Origin: Variovorax sp. UMC13
Lineage (GTDB): Bacteria > Pseudomonadota > Gammaproteobacteria > Burkholderiales > Burkholderiaceae_C
Assembly (NCBI RefSeq): GCF_014170375.1
Contig: NZ_LZZW01000024.1
Location: forward strand, 1-64,000
DNA: 64,000 nt
Direction: 5' to 3'
In this document: positions 34,212-42,832 of the stretch, piece by piece
Position numbering within the stretch: position 1 is the first letter of the stretch
Layout of the letters: each line of letters starts with the position of its first letter
Made by a program: the position numbers and the translations under genes
The notes under the pieces: generated by a model
What the model saw: the letters and a program-made list of their open reading frames with translations, nothing else
Told to the model about the DNA's origin: nothing
Databases searched by the model: none

Positions 34212-35036
34212 TCAGCCGCGTGCGAACGCGCCTTCGACCGGATTCGTCACCGAGCCCAGGCCGTCGATCTCGACCGTCACCACGTCGCCCCGCTTGAGGA
34301 AGCGCGGCGGCTTGAGGCCCAGCCCGACGCCGGCCGGCGTGCCGGTGAGGATCAGGTCGCCGGGCTCGAGCGTGATGGCGCGCGACAGGTAGGCGACCAG
34401 ATAAGGCACGGAGAAAATCATCTCGCGCGTGTTCGAGGACTGCACCGCTTCGCCGTTGACCAGGCAGCGGATGCCGAGCGCCTGCACGTCGGCGATCTCG
34501 TCGCGCGTGACCAGCGCGGGCGCCAGCGGGCAGAAGCCGTCGAGCGACTTGCCGCGCACCCATTGCGCCTCGCCCAGTTGCACGTCGCGCGCACTCACGT
34601 CGTTGGCCGCGACATAGCCAAAGACATGCAACAGCGCATCGGCCTCGCTGACGCCGCGGGCACGGCGGCCGATCACGACACCGAGCTCGGCCTCTCAGTC
34701 GACCTGCGCGGTGAAGCCTTCGGGCCAGGTCAGCGCATCGCCGTCGGCGGCGAGCGTGTTGGTGAACTTGGCGAAGATCACCGGCTTGTCGGGGATCGCG
34801 AGGCCGGTCTCGATGCAGTGGTCGCGGTAGTTCGCGCCGACGCAGAGGATGTTCCTCGGCACGAAGGGCAACCCCGGTTTGACACTGGCCAGCGGCACGG
34901 CCTCACCCACGTCGCGCCAAGCCGCGCCCGCCACGATGTCCTGCATGCACCGTGCATCGACGAACTGCAGCGCATCGCCCTCTTTCACATGGCCCACGCG
35001 CAGGCCGTCCTGCGTGGGAACGCTCATCCATTTCAT
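34212..35036 (-). pseudogene. FAH-family hydrolase, broken by in-frame TGA
   Basis: A 274-codon FAH-superfamily gene (fumarylacetoacetate hydrolase/2-keto-3-deoxy acid type) interrupted by TGA at codon 114 (34697-34695). Upstream of it lie the N-terminal domain and the catalytic segment ILCVGANYRDHCIETG. Downstream, in the same frame, come the metal ligands EAELGVVIGR and VANDVSARD, then GKSLDGFCPLAP and LTGTPAGVGLG. The family usually has an aromatic residue at the stop (D-Y/W-E-A-E-L), so TGG to TGA is the simplest route. A fragment could restart at GTG 34676 but would lack the lid. The gene is flanked by intact operon partners. Confidence 0.85.
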
Positions 35037-35138
35037 GTTGACTCCGGTTGGATTGAAAAAATACGGGGTGCGCGCGAGGGCACGCCGGGGCCGTACGGCC
35101 GTCGGCGTCTGCGTGCCCTGCGCACGCAGAGGGTTTGC

Positions 35139-36926
35139 CTAGTGATTGCGGCGCGGAATGCCCGCCGTCTGCGCCACGCGCTGGTACTTGGTCGCGGGCT
35201 TGAGCACCATGCCTTCGGACAGCGTGTCCACCATCGCGCGCTGGATTTCCTGCCACGGCGTCTGGCTCGCCGGGATCGGGTAGCCGCCTTTCGCTTCCAG
35301 CTGACGGGACCGTTCCTGCAGTTCCTCGTCGCTCACGAGCATGTTGACCGTGCGCTGCTTCAGGTCCACGCGCACCCGGTCGCCGGTCTGCAGCAGGGCC
35401 AGGCCCGCGCCCGCCGCGGCTTCGGGCGAGGCGTTCAGGATCGAGGGCGAACCCGAGGTGCCCGACTGCCGGCCGTCGCCGATGCAGGGCAGCGCCGAGA
35501 CGCCGCTCTTGAGCAGGTGCGCGGGCGCGCGCATGTTCACCACTTCCGACGAACCCGGATGCCCGATGGGGCCGACCCCGCGCATGAACAGGATGCACGA
35601 GGCATCGATGTCCAGCGCCGGGTCCTCGATGCGGCGTTCGTAGTCTTCCGGGCCGTCGAAGACGATCGCGCGACCGACGAAGGCGTCGAGGTCGCCGGGC
35701 GCGCTGAGGTAGCGCGCCCTGAACTCGTCCGAGATCACGCTGGTCTTCATGATCGCGCTGTCGAACAGGTTGCCCGACATCACGAGGAAGCCGGCGTTCT
35801 CCCGCAGCGGCGCCTCGAAGGGCCGGATCACGTCGGCGTCTTTGATCCGTGCCTCGGCGCAGTTGGCGGCCAGCGTCTTGCCGTTGACCGTGAGCGCGTC
35901 GTCGCGGATCAGCCCGTGGCGATGCAGTTCCGCCACCACGGCCGGCACGCCGCCGGCGCGGAAGAACTCCTCGCCCAGGTACTTGCCGGCCGGCTGCATG
36001 TCGAGCAGCAAGGGCACGTCGAGCCCCACGGTCTCCCAGTCTTGAATCACCAGGTCGACGCCCGCGTGCTTGGCCACGGCGATCAGGTGGATGGGCGCAT
36101 TGGTCGAGCCGCCGATGGCCGAGTTGACGACGATCGCGTTCTCGAAGGCCGCGCGCGTCAGGATGTCCGAGGGCTTGAGGTCCTCGCGCACCATCTCCAC
36201 GATGCGGCGGCCGGTCTCGTAGGCCATCTGGCCGCGCTCGCGGTACGGTGCCGGAATGGCCGCGCAGCCCGGCAGGCTCATGCCCAGCGCTTCGGCCAGC
36301 GCGTTCATGGTCGAGGCCGTGCCCATCACGTTGCAATGGCCGATCGAGGGCACGGTGGAACCGACCAGGTCGATGTAGCCCGGGAAGTCGATGCTGCCCT
36401 TGGCGAACAGCTCGCGCGCCTTGAACAGCGTGGTGCCGGTGCCGGTGCGCTCCCCATCGTGCCAGCCGTTGAGCATCGGGCCGCCCGAGAGAACGATGGC
36501 CGGGATGTTCGCGGTGGCCGCTGCCATCAGCGCGGCCGGCGTGGTCTTGTCGCAGCCGGTGGTCAGCACCACGCCGTCGATCGGGTAGCCGGTCAGCGTC
36601 TCGACCAGGCCCAGGTAGGCCAGGTTGCGGTCGAGCGCGGCCGTGGGGCGGCGGCCGTTCTCCTGGATCGGGTGCATCGGGAACTCCATCGCGATGCCGC
36701 CCATCTCGCGGATGCCCTCGCGCACGCGCAGCGCCAGCTCACGGTGGTGGCGGTTGCAGGGCGTGAGGTCGGAGCCGCTCTGCGCGATGCCGATGATGGG
36801 CTTGCCGGACTGCAGCTCTTCCCGGGTGAGGCCGTAGTTCAGGTACCAGGCCAGGTGGAGCACCGAGAGTTCGCTGTGTTCGGGGTTGTTGAACCACGAG
36901 GCGGAGCGGAGGGGGCGGGGGGTCAT
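35139..36926 (-). CDS. IlvD/Edd-family sugar-acid dehydratase (L-arabinonate/D-xylonate type)
   Basis: 595 aa. Three cysteines sit where L-arabinonate/D-xylonate dehydratases bind a [2Fe-2S] cluster: C57 (GSDLTPCNRHH), C125 (TTGCDKTTP) and C198 (SIGHCNVMGTAST). Other family segments are IQENGRRPTAALDRNLAYLG, VVNSAIGGSTNAPIH and RMAP-like NMRAPAHLL. It should dehydrate a C5/C6 aldonate to a 2-keto-3-deoxy acid. ATG 36926 has GGAG about 12 bases upstream. With the FAH and MFS genes it forms an operon. It may also be a true IlvD, but length, cysteine spacing and partners speak for a sugar acid. Confidence 0.87.
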   Translation of the reverse strand: MTPRPLRSASWFNNPEHSELSVLHLAWYLNYGLTREELQSGKPIIGIAQSGSDLTPCNRHHRELALRVREGIREMGGIAMEFPMHPIQENGRRPTAALDRNLAYLGLVETLTGYPIDGVVLTTGCDKTTPAALMAAATANIPAIVLSGGPMLNGWHDGERTGTGTTLFKARELFAKGSIDFPGYIDLVGSTVPSIGHCNVMGTASTMNALAEALGMSLPGCAAIPAPYRERGQMAYETGRRIVEMVREDLKPSDILTRAAFENAIVVNSAIGGSTNAPIHLIAVAKHAGVDLVIQDWETVGLDVPLLLDMQPAGKYLGEEFFRAGGVPAVVAELHRHGLIRDDALTVNGKTLAANCAEARIKDADVIRPFEAPLRENAGFLVMSGNLFDSAIMKTSVISDEFRARYLSAPGDLDAFVGRAIVFDGPEDYERRIEDPALDIDASCILFMRGVGPIGHPGSSEVVNMRAPAHLLKSGVSALPCIGDGRQSGTSGSPSILNASPEAAAGAGLALLQTGDRVRVDLKQRTVNMLVSDEELQERSRQLEAKGGYPIPASQTPWQEIQRAMVDTLSEGMVLKPATKYQRVAQTAGIPRRNH

Positions 36927-37072
36927 TGCGGTCTGTCTCCTGTGCGTTGTCGTTGTGCGGCCGGAGCTTAGGTGGGCGATTCTTCGAGCGCCAATGAGAT
37001 CGGTTGCGAGGCCGTATAAGCGTTCCAAATACACCCGATGCCCCGTCGGGTCCGCTGGCTTGCCCGCGCTTC

Positions 37073-37084
37073 TAGAATGCCCCG
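37073..37084 (+). promoter_or_regulatory. Candidate -10 element placing mutL on a leaderless mRNA
   Basis: TAGAAT (37073-37078) lies only six bases before the mutL GTG, with no Shine-Dalgarno-like bases between. If it is used, transcription would begin at or next to the start codon. No good -35 is visible. Confidence 0.35.
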
Positions 37085-38968
37085 GTGAGCGCCCTTCCCT
37101 CTTCCAGCCCCCTGCCCGAACGCCGCCCGATCCGCGAGCTGCCCGACGAACTGATCAGCCAGATCGCGGCCGGCGAGGTGGTCGAACGGCCGGCCTCGGT
37201 GGTGCGTGAACTGGTCGACAACGCACTCGACGCCGGCGCCACGCAGGTCACGCTGCGGTTGTCGGCTGGCGGCGTGCGGCTGATTTCGGTGGAAGACGAC
37301 GGCGGCGGCATTCCGCGCGAGGAGCTCAGCGTGGCGCTGCGCCGCCATGCCACCAGCAAGATCGCCAGCCTCGACGACCTCGAGACCGTGGGCACCATGG
37401 GCTTCCGGGGCGAGGCGCTGGCGGCCGTCAATTCGATCGCCGAACTCACGCTGCACTCGCGCGCCCGCGGCGCCGACGCGGCCTATGCGCTCGACGGCCG
37501 CACCGGCGAACTGCGCCAGGTCGCGCGTGCCGAGGGCACCACGGTCGAGGTGCGGGAGCTGTTCTATGCCACGCCCGCGCGCCGCAAGTTCCTCAAGACC
37601 GACGCCACCGAACTCGCGCATTGCGTGGAGGCGGTGCGCCGCCACGCGCTGGCACGGCCCGACGTCGGCTTCTCGGTCTGGCACGAGGGCAAGCTGGTCG
37701 AGCAATGGCGCGCCACCGGCACGCGCGATCCGCGGCTGTCGGACGCGCTGAGCGAGGATTTCGTGGCGAGGAGCGTCGCGGTCGACCACGAGCGCGGCGC
37801 GGTGCGCGTCGAAGGCCGGGCCGGCATCCCCGATGCGGCGCGCTCGCGCGGCGACCAGCAGTTCTTCTACGTCAACGGCCGCTTCGTGCGCGACAAGGTG
37901 CTCAACCACGCGGTGCGCAGCGCCTACGAAGACGTGCTACACGGCCAGCGGCAGCCGGTCTATGCGCTCTACCTGACCATCGACCCGGCCCGGGTCGACG
38001 TCAACGTGCACCCGACCAAGATCGAGGTGCGCTTCCGCGACGGCCGCGAGGTGCACCAGGCGGTGCGCCACGCGGTCGAGAATGCGCTGGCCGCACCGCG
38101 CGCGGGCGACGCCGAGGCACCGGCCGCCGTGCCGCTGTTCTCGCCGAGCTCGGCCGCCCCGGCCCCCAGCCTGCCCGCCTGGACCCAGCCGCGCATGCAT
38201 TTCGCGGCCGAGCGCGGCACGGGCGACCTGGCGGCGATGTGGCCCTCGGCACCCGCGACCACACCGCAAACCACGGCCGACACGGCCATCGACGCGCCCG
38301 CGCCCTGGTCCGCGCCACGGCCGCAGCCCGCGGTGACGGCGCAGGCCGGTGCCACCGCGCCGCCTGCCGCCGACAGCGAACCCGTCTGGCCCCTGGGCCG
38401 CGCGCTGGCGCAGCTGCAGGGCATCTATATCCTGGCCGAGAACAGCCAGGGGCTGGTGATCGTCGACATGCACGCGGCGCACGAACGCATCGTCTACGAA
38501 CGGCTCAAGGTCCAGCTCGAGGGCGCCGCCATCAGCAGCCAGCCGCTGCTGATTCCCGCCACTTTCGCCGCCACGCCGCAGGAAGTGGCGACCGCCGAGG
38601 CCTGCGCCGAGGTGCTGGCCACGCTGGGCCTGGAGGTCGAACCCTTCTCGCCGCGCACCTTGGCGGTGCGCGCGGTGCCGGGCACACTGGCCGAGGGCGA
38701 CCCGGTCGAGCTGGCCCGCAGCGTGCTGGCCGAGCTGGCCCAGCACGATGCCAGCACGGTGGTGCAGCGGGCCCAGAACGAGCTGCTGTCGACCATGGCC
38801 TGCCACGGGGCAGTGCGGGCCAACCGCCAGCTCACGCTGGACGAGATGAACGGCCTGTTGCGCCAGATGGAGGCCACCGAGCGCTCCGACCAGTGCAACC
38901 ACGGCCGGCCCACCTGGCGCCAGTTGAGCGTGCGTGAGCTCGACGGACTGTTCCTGCGCGGCAGGTAA
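37085..38968 (+). CDS. mutL: DNA mismatch repair protein MutL (endonuclease type)
   Basis: 627 aa. The N-terminal GHKL ATPase has ELPDELISQIAAGEVVERPASVVRELVDNALDAG, DDGGGI and MGFRGEAL. The linker (about 340-450) is Pro/Ala-rich. The C-terminal domain carries DMHAAHERIVYE (from D461), ACHGAVRANRQL and CNHGRPTW, the metal-site motifs of MutL proteins with latent nicking activity. The first normally reads DQHA; here Met replaces Gln. It should pair with MutS and nick the new strand itself, as in bacteria lacking MutH. The start codon is GTG. Confidence 0.95.
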   Translation: MSALPSSSPLPERRPIRELPDELISQIAAGEVVERPASVVRELVDNALDAGATQVTLRLSAGGVRLISVEDDGGGIPREELSVALRRHATSKIASLDDLETVGTMGFRGEALAAVNSIAELTLHSRARGADAAYALDGRTGELRQVARAEGTTVEVRELFYATPARRKFLKTDATELAHCVEAVRRHALARPDVGFSVWHEGKLVEQWRATGTRDPRLSDALSEDFVARSVAVDHERGAVRVEGRAGIPDAARSRGDQQFFYVNGRFVRDKVLNHAVRSAYEDVLHGQRQPVYALYLTIDPARVDVNVHPTKIEVRFRDGREVHQAVRHAVENALAAPRAGDAEAPAAVPLFSPSSAAPAPSLPAWTQPRMHFAAERGTGDLAAMWPSAPATTPQTTADTAIDAPAPWSAPRPQPAVTAQAGATAPPAADSEPVWPLGRALAQLQGIYILAENSQGLVIVDMHAAHERIVYERLKVQLEGAAISSQPLLIPATFAATPQEVATAEACAEVLATLGLEVEPFSPRTLAVRAVPGTLAEGDPVELARSVLAELAQHDASTVVQRAQNELLSTMACHGAVRANRQLTLDEMNGLLRQMEATERSDQCNHGRPTWRQLSVRELDGLFLRGR

Positions 38969-39076
38969 CAGAACCAATACAAGGGTTTCCGAGGGTCAGC
39001 GAAGCGGCGGGCACGCACGTTGCATGGTCTTCTGGTCGGAACTTTCCGCCTACCTGACCTGTCTGTCACCCCACGC

Positions 39077-39964
39077 ATGAAACATTGGTCCCTGTTCGCC
39101 ACGGCCACCGCCCTGATCGCCCTGCTGGCCGGTGGCTGCTCGACGCTCGACGAGCGCCAGCGTGAATGGATCTTCCAGCCCAGCGACCGCAGCTGGGGCA
39201 ATTCGGAAGCCATGACCCAGGGCATGGAGGATGTCTGGATCGATTTCAGCTCCTCCGTGACCGGCGAGCCCGCCCGGCTGCACGGCCTCTGGCTGGGCGG
39301 CGCCCCGGAATCGGTCGACACCCCCGTGCTGCTGTACTTGCACGGTGCACGCTACAACGTGGCCGGTTCGGCCCCGCGCATGCGCCGGATGCACGAACTG
39401 GGCTTCTCGGTGCTGGCCATCGACTACCGCGGCTTCGGCAAGAGTTCGGCCGGCCTGCCGTCCGAGGAAACCGCCCGCGAGGACGCCCGCGCCGCCTGGA
39501 CATGGCTGGCCGCGCGCCACCCGCAACAGCGTCGTTACATCTTCGGCCATTCGCTGGGCGGCGCCATCGGCATCGACCTGGCCGCGCACGTCAACGACGA
39601 GAGCGGCACCATCGTCGAGAGCACCTTCACCTCGATCGCCGACGTGGCCAGCAGCTTCAAGTGGGGCTGGCTGCCCTTCGGCCCTTTCATCACCCAGCGC
39701 TTCGAGGCCATCACCAAGGTCAAGGACATCGGCGCGCCGCTGCTGGTGGTGCACGGCACCGCCGACAGCCTGATCAACCCCACGCTGGGCCGCAAGCTCT
39801 ACGAAGCCGCCCGGGTGCCCAAGATGTTCGTGCTGGTCGAAGGCGGTTCGCACCACAACACCAATTCGGTGGGCGCGGCCCAGTACCGGGCGGCCCTGTC
39901 GCAGCTGTTCCGCATGAAGCCGCCGGGCACCGAGGTGGCCGAGCTTCGCACGCACGGCCTCTGA
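39077..39964 (+). CDS. Alpha/beta-hydrolase lipoprotein
   Basis: 295 aa. A lipobox (LLAGGC) near residue 20 predicts a lipid anchor. The alpha/beta-hydrolase core has VLLYLHGARYNVAGSA, VLAIDYRGFGKSSAG, the nucleophile elbow IFGHSLGGAIGID, the acid region LLVVHGTADSLINP and the histidine in VEGGSHHN. It resembles the FAM108/YfhR-type hydrolases; substrate unknown. It begins 108 bases after mutL. ATG 39077 is followed at once by a normal signal peptide; no clear ribosome site. Confidence 0.88.
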   Translation: MKHWSLFATATALIALLAGGCSTLDERQREWIFQPSDRSWGNSEAMTQGMEDVWIDFSSSVTGEPARLHGLWLGGAPESVDTPVLLYLHGARYNVAGSAPRMRRMHELGFSVLAIDYRGFGKSSAGLPSEETAREDARAAWTWLAARHPQQRRYIFGHSLGGAIGIDLAAHVNDESGTIVESTFTSIADVASSFKWGWLPFGPFITQRFEAITKVKDIGAPLLVVHGTADSLINPTLGRKLYEAARVPKMFVLVEGGSHHNTNSVGAAQYRAALSQLFRMKPPGTEVAELRTHGL

Positions 39965-40015
39965 GCGGCCCGCCGGCCCGGAATTCCGACGCCGGCTTTT
40001 GTTACCCTCGGGCGC

Positions 40016-41245
40016 ATGCCGCCTTCCTCCCTTGCACCGGCGGCCGCGCCGGTCGCGTCGCCCGCGCTGATCGTCCTGACGCTGGCCCTGCTGCTGGGCA
40101 TCCAGCCCGTCACCACCGACCTCTACCTGCCCGCCCTGCCGGCCCTGACCGCCGGCTTCGGCGCGCCCGTGGCCCATGCCCAGCTCACGCTCACGGCACT
40201 GCTGCTGGCCTTCGGGCTCTCGCAGCTGCTGCTGGGCCCGCTGTCCGACCGCTATGGCCGCCGGCCGGTGCTGCTCTGCGGCCTGGCTGCCTATGTCGTG
40301 GCGGCGGTGGGCGGCGCGCTGGCGCCGTCGATGGAATGGCTGATCGGCTGGCGCACCCTGCAGGGCGCCGCCATGGGCGCGGCCGTGATGGCGGCCCGCG
40401 CCATCGTGCGCGACCTGTACCTGCCGGCCGAGGGCGCGCGCGTGATGTCGCGTGCGCTCACCGGCCTGGGCGTGATCGCCTGCCTGTGCGCGCCGCTGGG
40501 CGGGCTGCTGTCGGACCTGGCCAACTGGCGCGTGGCCTTGCTGGCGCCGGCGCTGTTCGGCGCCGGCACGCTGGCGCTGGTCGCGCTGCGTTTCGAGGAG
40601 TCGCTGGCGCGGCGCAACCCCGAGGCGCTGGCGCCGCGCACGCTGCTGCGCACCTGGGCCATGGTGCTGCGCCACCCCACCTTCCTGGCCTTCTGCGCGC
40701 TCACCACCGCCTCCTATGCGGTGCTGTTCACCTTCCTCGCGGCCTCTTCCTTCGTCTTCATCCAGGTGCTGGGCCTGACGAAGACGCAGTACGGCCTGGT
40801 GATGCTCTGGAACTCGCTGGCCTACATCGCCGGCACCTTCGTCTGCCGATACTGGCTGCCGCGCCATGGCGTGCGCGGCAGCATCGCGCGCGGGGCGGTG
40901 CTCACGCTCAGCGGCGGCACGCTGATGGGCGGCCTGGCGCTGGCCGGTGTGCAGTCGGTGGCCGCGATCGTGGGCCCGCTCACGCTGGTGATGCTGGGCC
41001 ACGGCGTGCACCAGCCCTGCGGCCAGAGCGGCGCGGTCGGGCCCTTCCCGCAGGCCGCCGGTGCCGCATCGGCGCTCAACGGCTTCGTGATGATGCTCGC
41101 GGCCTTCGGCATCGGCGGCTGGCTGGGCACGCACCTCGACGGCACGGTGCGGCCGCTGGCCTATGGCATGTGGTTCTGGAGCGTCTGCATCGCGCTGATC
41201 GGCTGGACCCTGGTTCAGAAGTATGGAGAAGCCCGTGGCGAATGA
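40016..41245 (+). CDS. Bcr/CflA-type MFS drug exporter
   Basis: 409 aa, twelve helices. LLLGIQPVTTDLYLPALPAL is the helix-1 signature of Bcr/CflA, LTLTALLLAFGLSQLLLGPLSDRYGRRPVLL is motif A, and ARAIVRDLYLPAEGARVMS is motif C-like. It should export small drugs with proton exchange. Its last 23 bases overlap the start of miaA, so the two are translationally linked. Confidence 0.88.
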   Translation: MPPSSLAPAAAPVASPALIVLTLALLLGIQPVTTDLYLPALPALTAGFGAPVAHAQLTLTALLLAFGLSQLLLGPLSDRYGRRPVLLCGLAAYVVAAVGGALAPSMEWLIGWRTLQGAAMGAAVMAARAIVRDLYLPAEGARVMSRALTGLGVIACLCAPLGGLLSDLANWRVALLAPALFGAGTLALVALRFEESLARRNPEALAPRTLLRTWAMVLRHPTFLAFCALTTASYAVLFTFLAASSFVFIQVLGLTKTQYGLVMLWNSLAYIAGTFVCRYWLPRHGVRGSIARGAVLTLSGGTLMGGLALAGVQSVAAIVGPLTLVMLGHGVHQPCGQSGAVGPFPQAAGAASALNGFVMMLAAFGIGGWLGTHLDGTVRPLAYGMWFWSVCIALIGWTLVQKYGEARGE

Positions 41246-42185
41246 CACCCAGGCGCCATCGGCCACGCGCTTCGCCGCCCTGGCCGGCCCCACCGCCGCC
41301 GGCAAGACCGCGGCTGCGCTCGCGGTGGCGCGGCGCCGGCCGGTGGAGATCGTCAGCGTCGACTCCGCGCTGGTCTACCGCGGCATGGACATCGGCACCG
41401 CCAAGCCCAGCGCGGCCGAGTTGGCCGAAGCGCCGCACCACCTGATCGACATCCGCGACCCGCGCGAGGCCTACAGCGCCGCCGCCTTCGTGGCCGACGC
41501 CACCCGGTTGATCGGCGAGATCAACGCCCGCGGTCGCCTGCCGCTGCTGGTGGGCGGCACCATGCTGTACTTCAAGGCACTGGCCGACGGCATCGACGCC
41601 ATGCCCGCGGCCGACCCCGCGGTGCGCGCGATGCTCGAGGCCGAGGCCGCGACCCACGGTTGGCCCGCGATGCATGCGCGCCTGGCCGCGGTCGACCCGG
41701 TCACGGCCGCGCGGCTCGCGCCCAACGACAGCCAGCGCCTGCAGCGCGCGCTCGAGGTCTGGCACAGCAGCGGCCTGCCGCTGTCGCATTTCCATGCGGC
41801 CGCCGACAAGGTCCGCGGGCCGCAGGCCGCGGCCTTCGTGTCGCTCGAAGCCACCGAACGCAGCTGGCTGCACGGCCGCATCGCCGAACGCTTCGACGCC
41901 ATGCTGGCCGGCGGCTTCCTGGCCGAGGTCGAGGCGCTGCGCGCGCGCGGCGACCTGGTGGCCGACCTGCCCTCGATGCGCTGCGTGGGCTACCGCCAGG
42001 CCTGGGAGGCGCTCGACGGCGACTGCCCGATGACCGAACTGCGCGAACGCGGCATCGCCGCCACGCGCCAGCTGGCCAAGCGCCAGATGACCTGGCTGCG
42101 CAGCATGCCGCAGCGCCAGGTGGTCGCGGCCGAAGCGCCCGACGCCATCGCGCAGGTGGTCGACCGCATCATGGGCATCGCATGA
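41223..42185 (+). CDS. miaA: tRNA dimethylallyltransferase
   Basis: 320 aa. The P-loop is AGPTAAGKTAAAL. IVSVDSALVYRGMDIGTAKPSAAEL is the substrate loop, LVGGTMLYFKAL and NDSQRLQRALEV follow, and QLAKRQMTWLRSM is the conserved C-terminal motif. It adds dimethylallyl to A37 of UNN-decoding tRNAs. The start could be ATG 41223 or GTG 41235 (GGAG before it). The stop overlaps the ABC ATPase start by four bases. In Burkholderiales mutL and miaA are usually neighbours; here two genes separate them. Confidence 0.95.
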   Translation: MEKPVANDTQAPSATRFAALAGPTAAGKTAAALAVARRRPVEIVSVDSALVYRGMDIGTAKPSAAELAEAPHHLIDIRDPREAYSAAAFVADATRLIGEINARGRLPLLVGGTMLYFKALADGIDAMPAADPAVRAMLEAEAATHGWPAMHARLAAVDPVTAARLAPNDSQRLQRALEVWHSSGLPLSHFHAAADKVRGPQAAAFVSLEATERSWLHGRIAERFDAMLAGGFLAEVEALRARGDLVADLPSMRCVGYRQAWEALDGDCPMTELRERGIAATRQLAKRQMTWLRSMPQRQVVAAEAPDAIAQVVDRIMGIA

Positions 42186-42832
42186 CACTGCACATCGAAA
42201 ACCTGGCCAAGCGCTATGGCGACGCGACCGTGTTCGCCGAGGTCTCGCTCACGGTGGCGGCGGGCGAGTTCGTCGCCATCGTGGGCGAATCGGGCGTGGG
42301 CAAGTCGACCCTGCTCAACTGCATGGCCGGCCTCGACACCTGGGACGCCGGGCGCATCGTGCACGACGCCACCGACATCGGCGCGCTCGACGCCGAAGCC
42401 TGCGCGATCTGGCGCCGCAGCCAGGTAGGCTTCGTGTTCCAGGCCTTCCATGTGCTGCCGCATCTGGACGTAGCGCAGAACGTGGGCCTGCCGCTGATGC
42501 TGCTGGGCCGGCGCGACGAGGCGCGCGTGGCGCGCATGCTGGAAGTGGTCGGCCTGGCCGGGCTCGGGGCGCGGCTGCCGCAGCAACTGAGCGGCGGCCA
42601 GCTGCAGCGCGTGGCCATCGCGCGCGCCCTGGTGCACCGCCCCGCCCTGCTGCTGGCCGACGAGCCCACCGGCAACCTCGACCCGACCACCGCGGCCAAG
42701 GTGATGGACGTGCTGCTGGCCCAGACCCGCGAGCACGGCGCCTCGCTGGTGCTGGTCACGCACTCCGAGGCGGCGGCGGCGCGGGCGGATCGCGTGCTGC
42801 ACCTGACATCGCAAGGGATCGTGCGTGCGTGA
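42182..42832 (+). CDS. ABC transporter ATPase, LolD/AttE-like
   Basis: 216 aa. Walker A GESGVGKSTLLN, Q-loop VFQAFHVLPHLD, signature LSGGQLQRVAIARAL and Walker B LLLADEPTGNLD define a MacB/LolD-class ATPase that serves FtsX-type permeases. None of the next genes is such a permease, but one lies 8.7 kb downstream on the same strand (51544). Together with the lipocalin at 56801 it looks like an AttEFGH-type set. The ATG overlaps the miaA stop (ATGA). Confidence 0.9.
   Translation: MTLHIENLAKRYGDATVFAEVSLTVAAGEFVAIVGESGVGKSTLLNCMAGLDTWDAGRIVHDATDIGALDAEACAIWRRSQVGFVFQAFHVLPHLDVAQNVGLPLMLLGRRDEARVARMLEVVGLAGLGARLPQQLSGGQLQRVAIARALVHRPALLLADEPTGNLDPTTAAKVMDVLLAQTREHGASLVLVTHSEAAAARADRVLHLTSQGIVRA

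Noticed and set aside
34695..34697. TGA in the FAH gene as selenocysteine
   Set aside because: The position is normally aromatic and not catalytic, no SECIS-like hairpin follows at once, and FAH hydrolases are not known selenoproteins.
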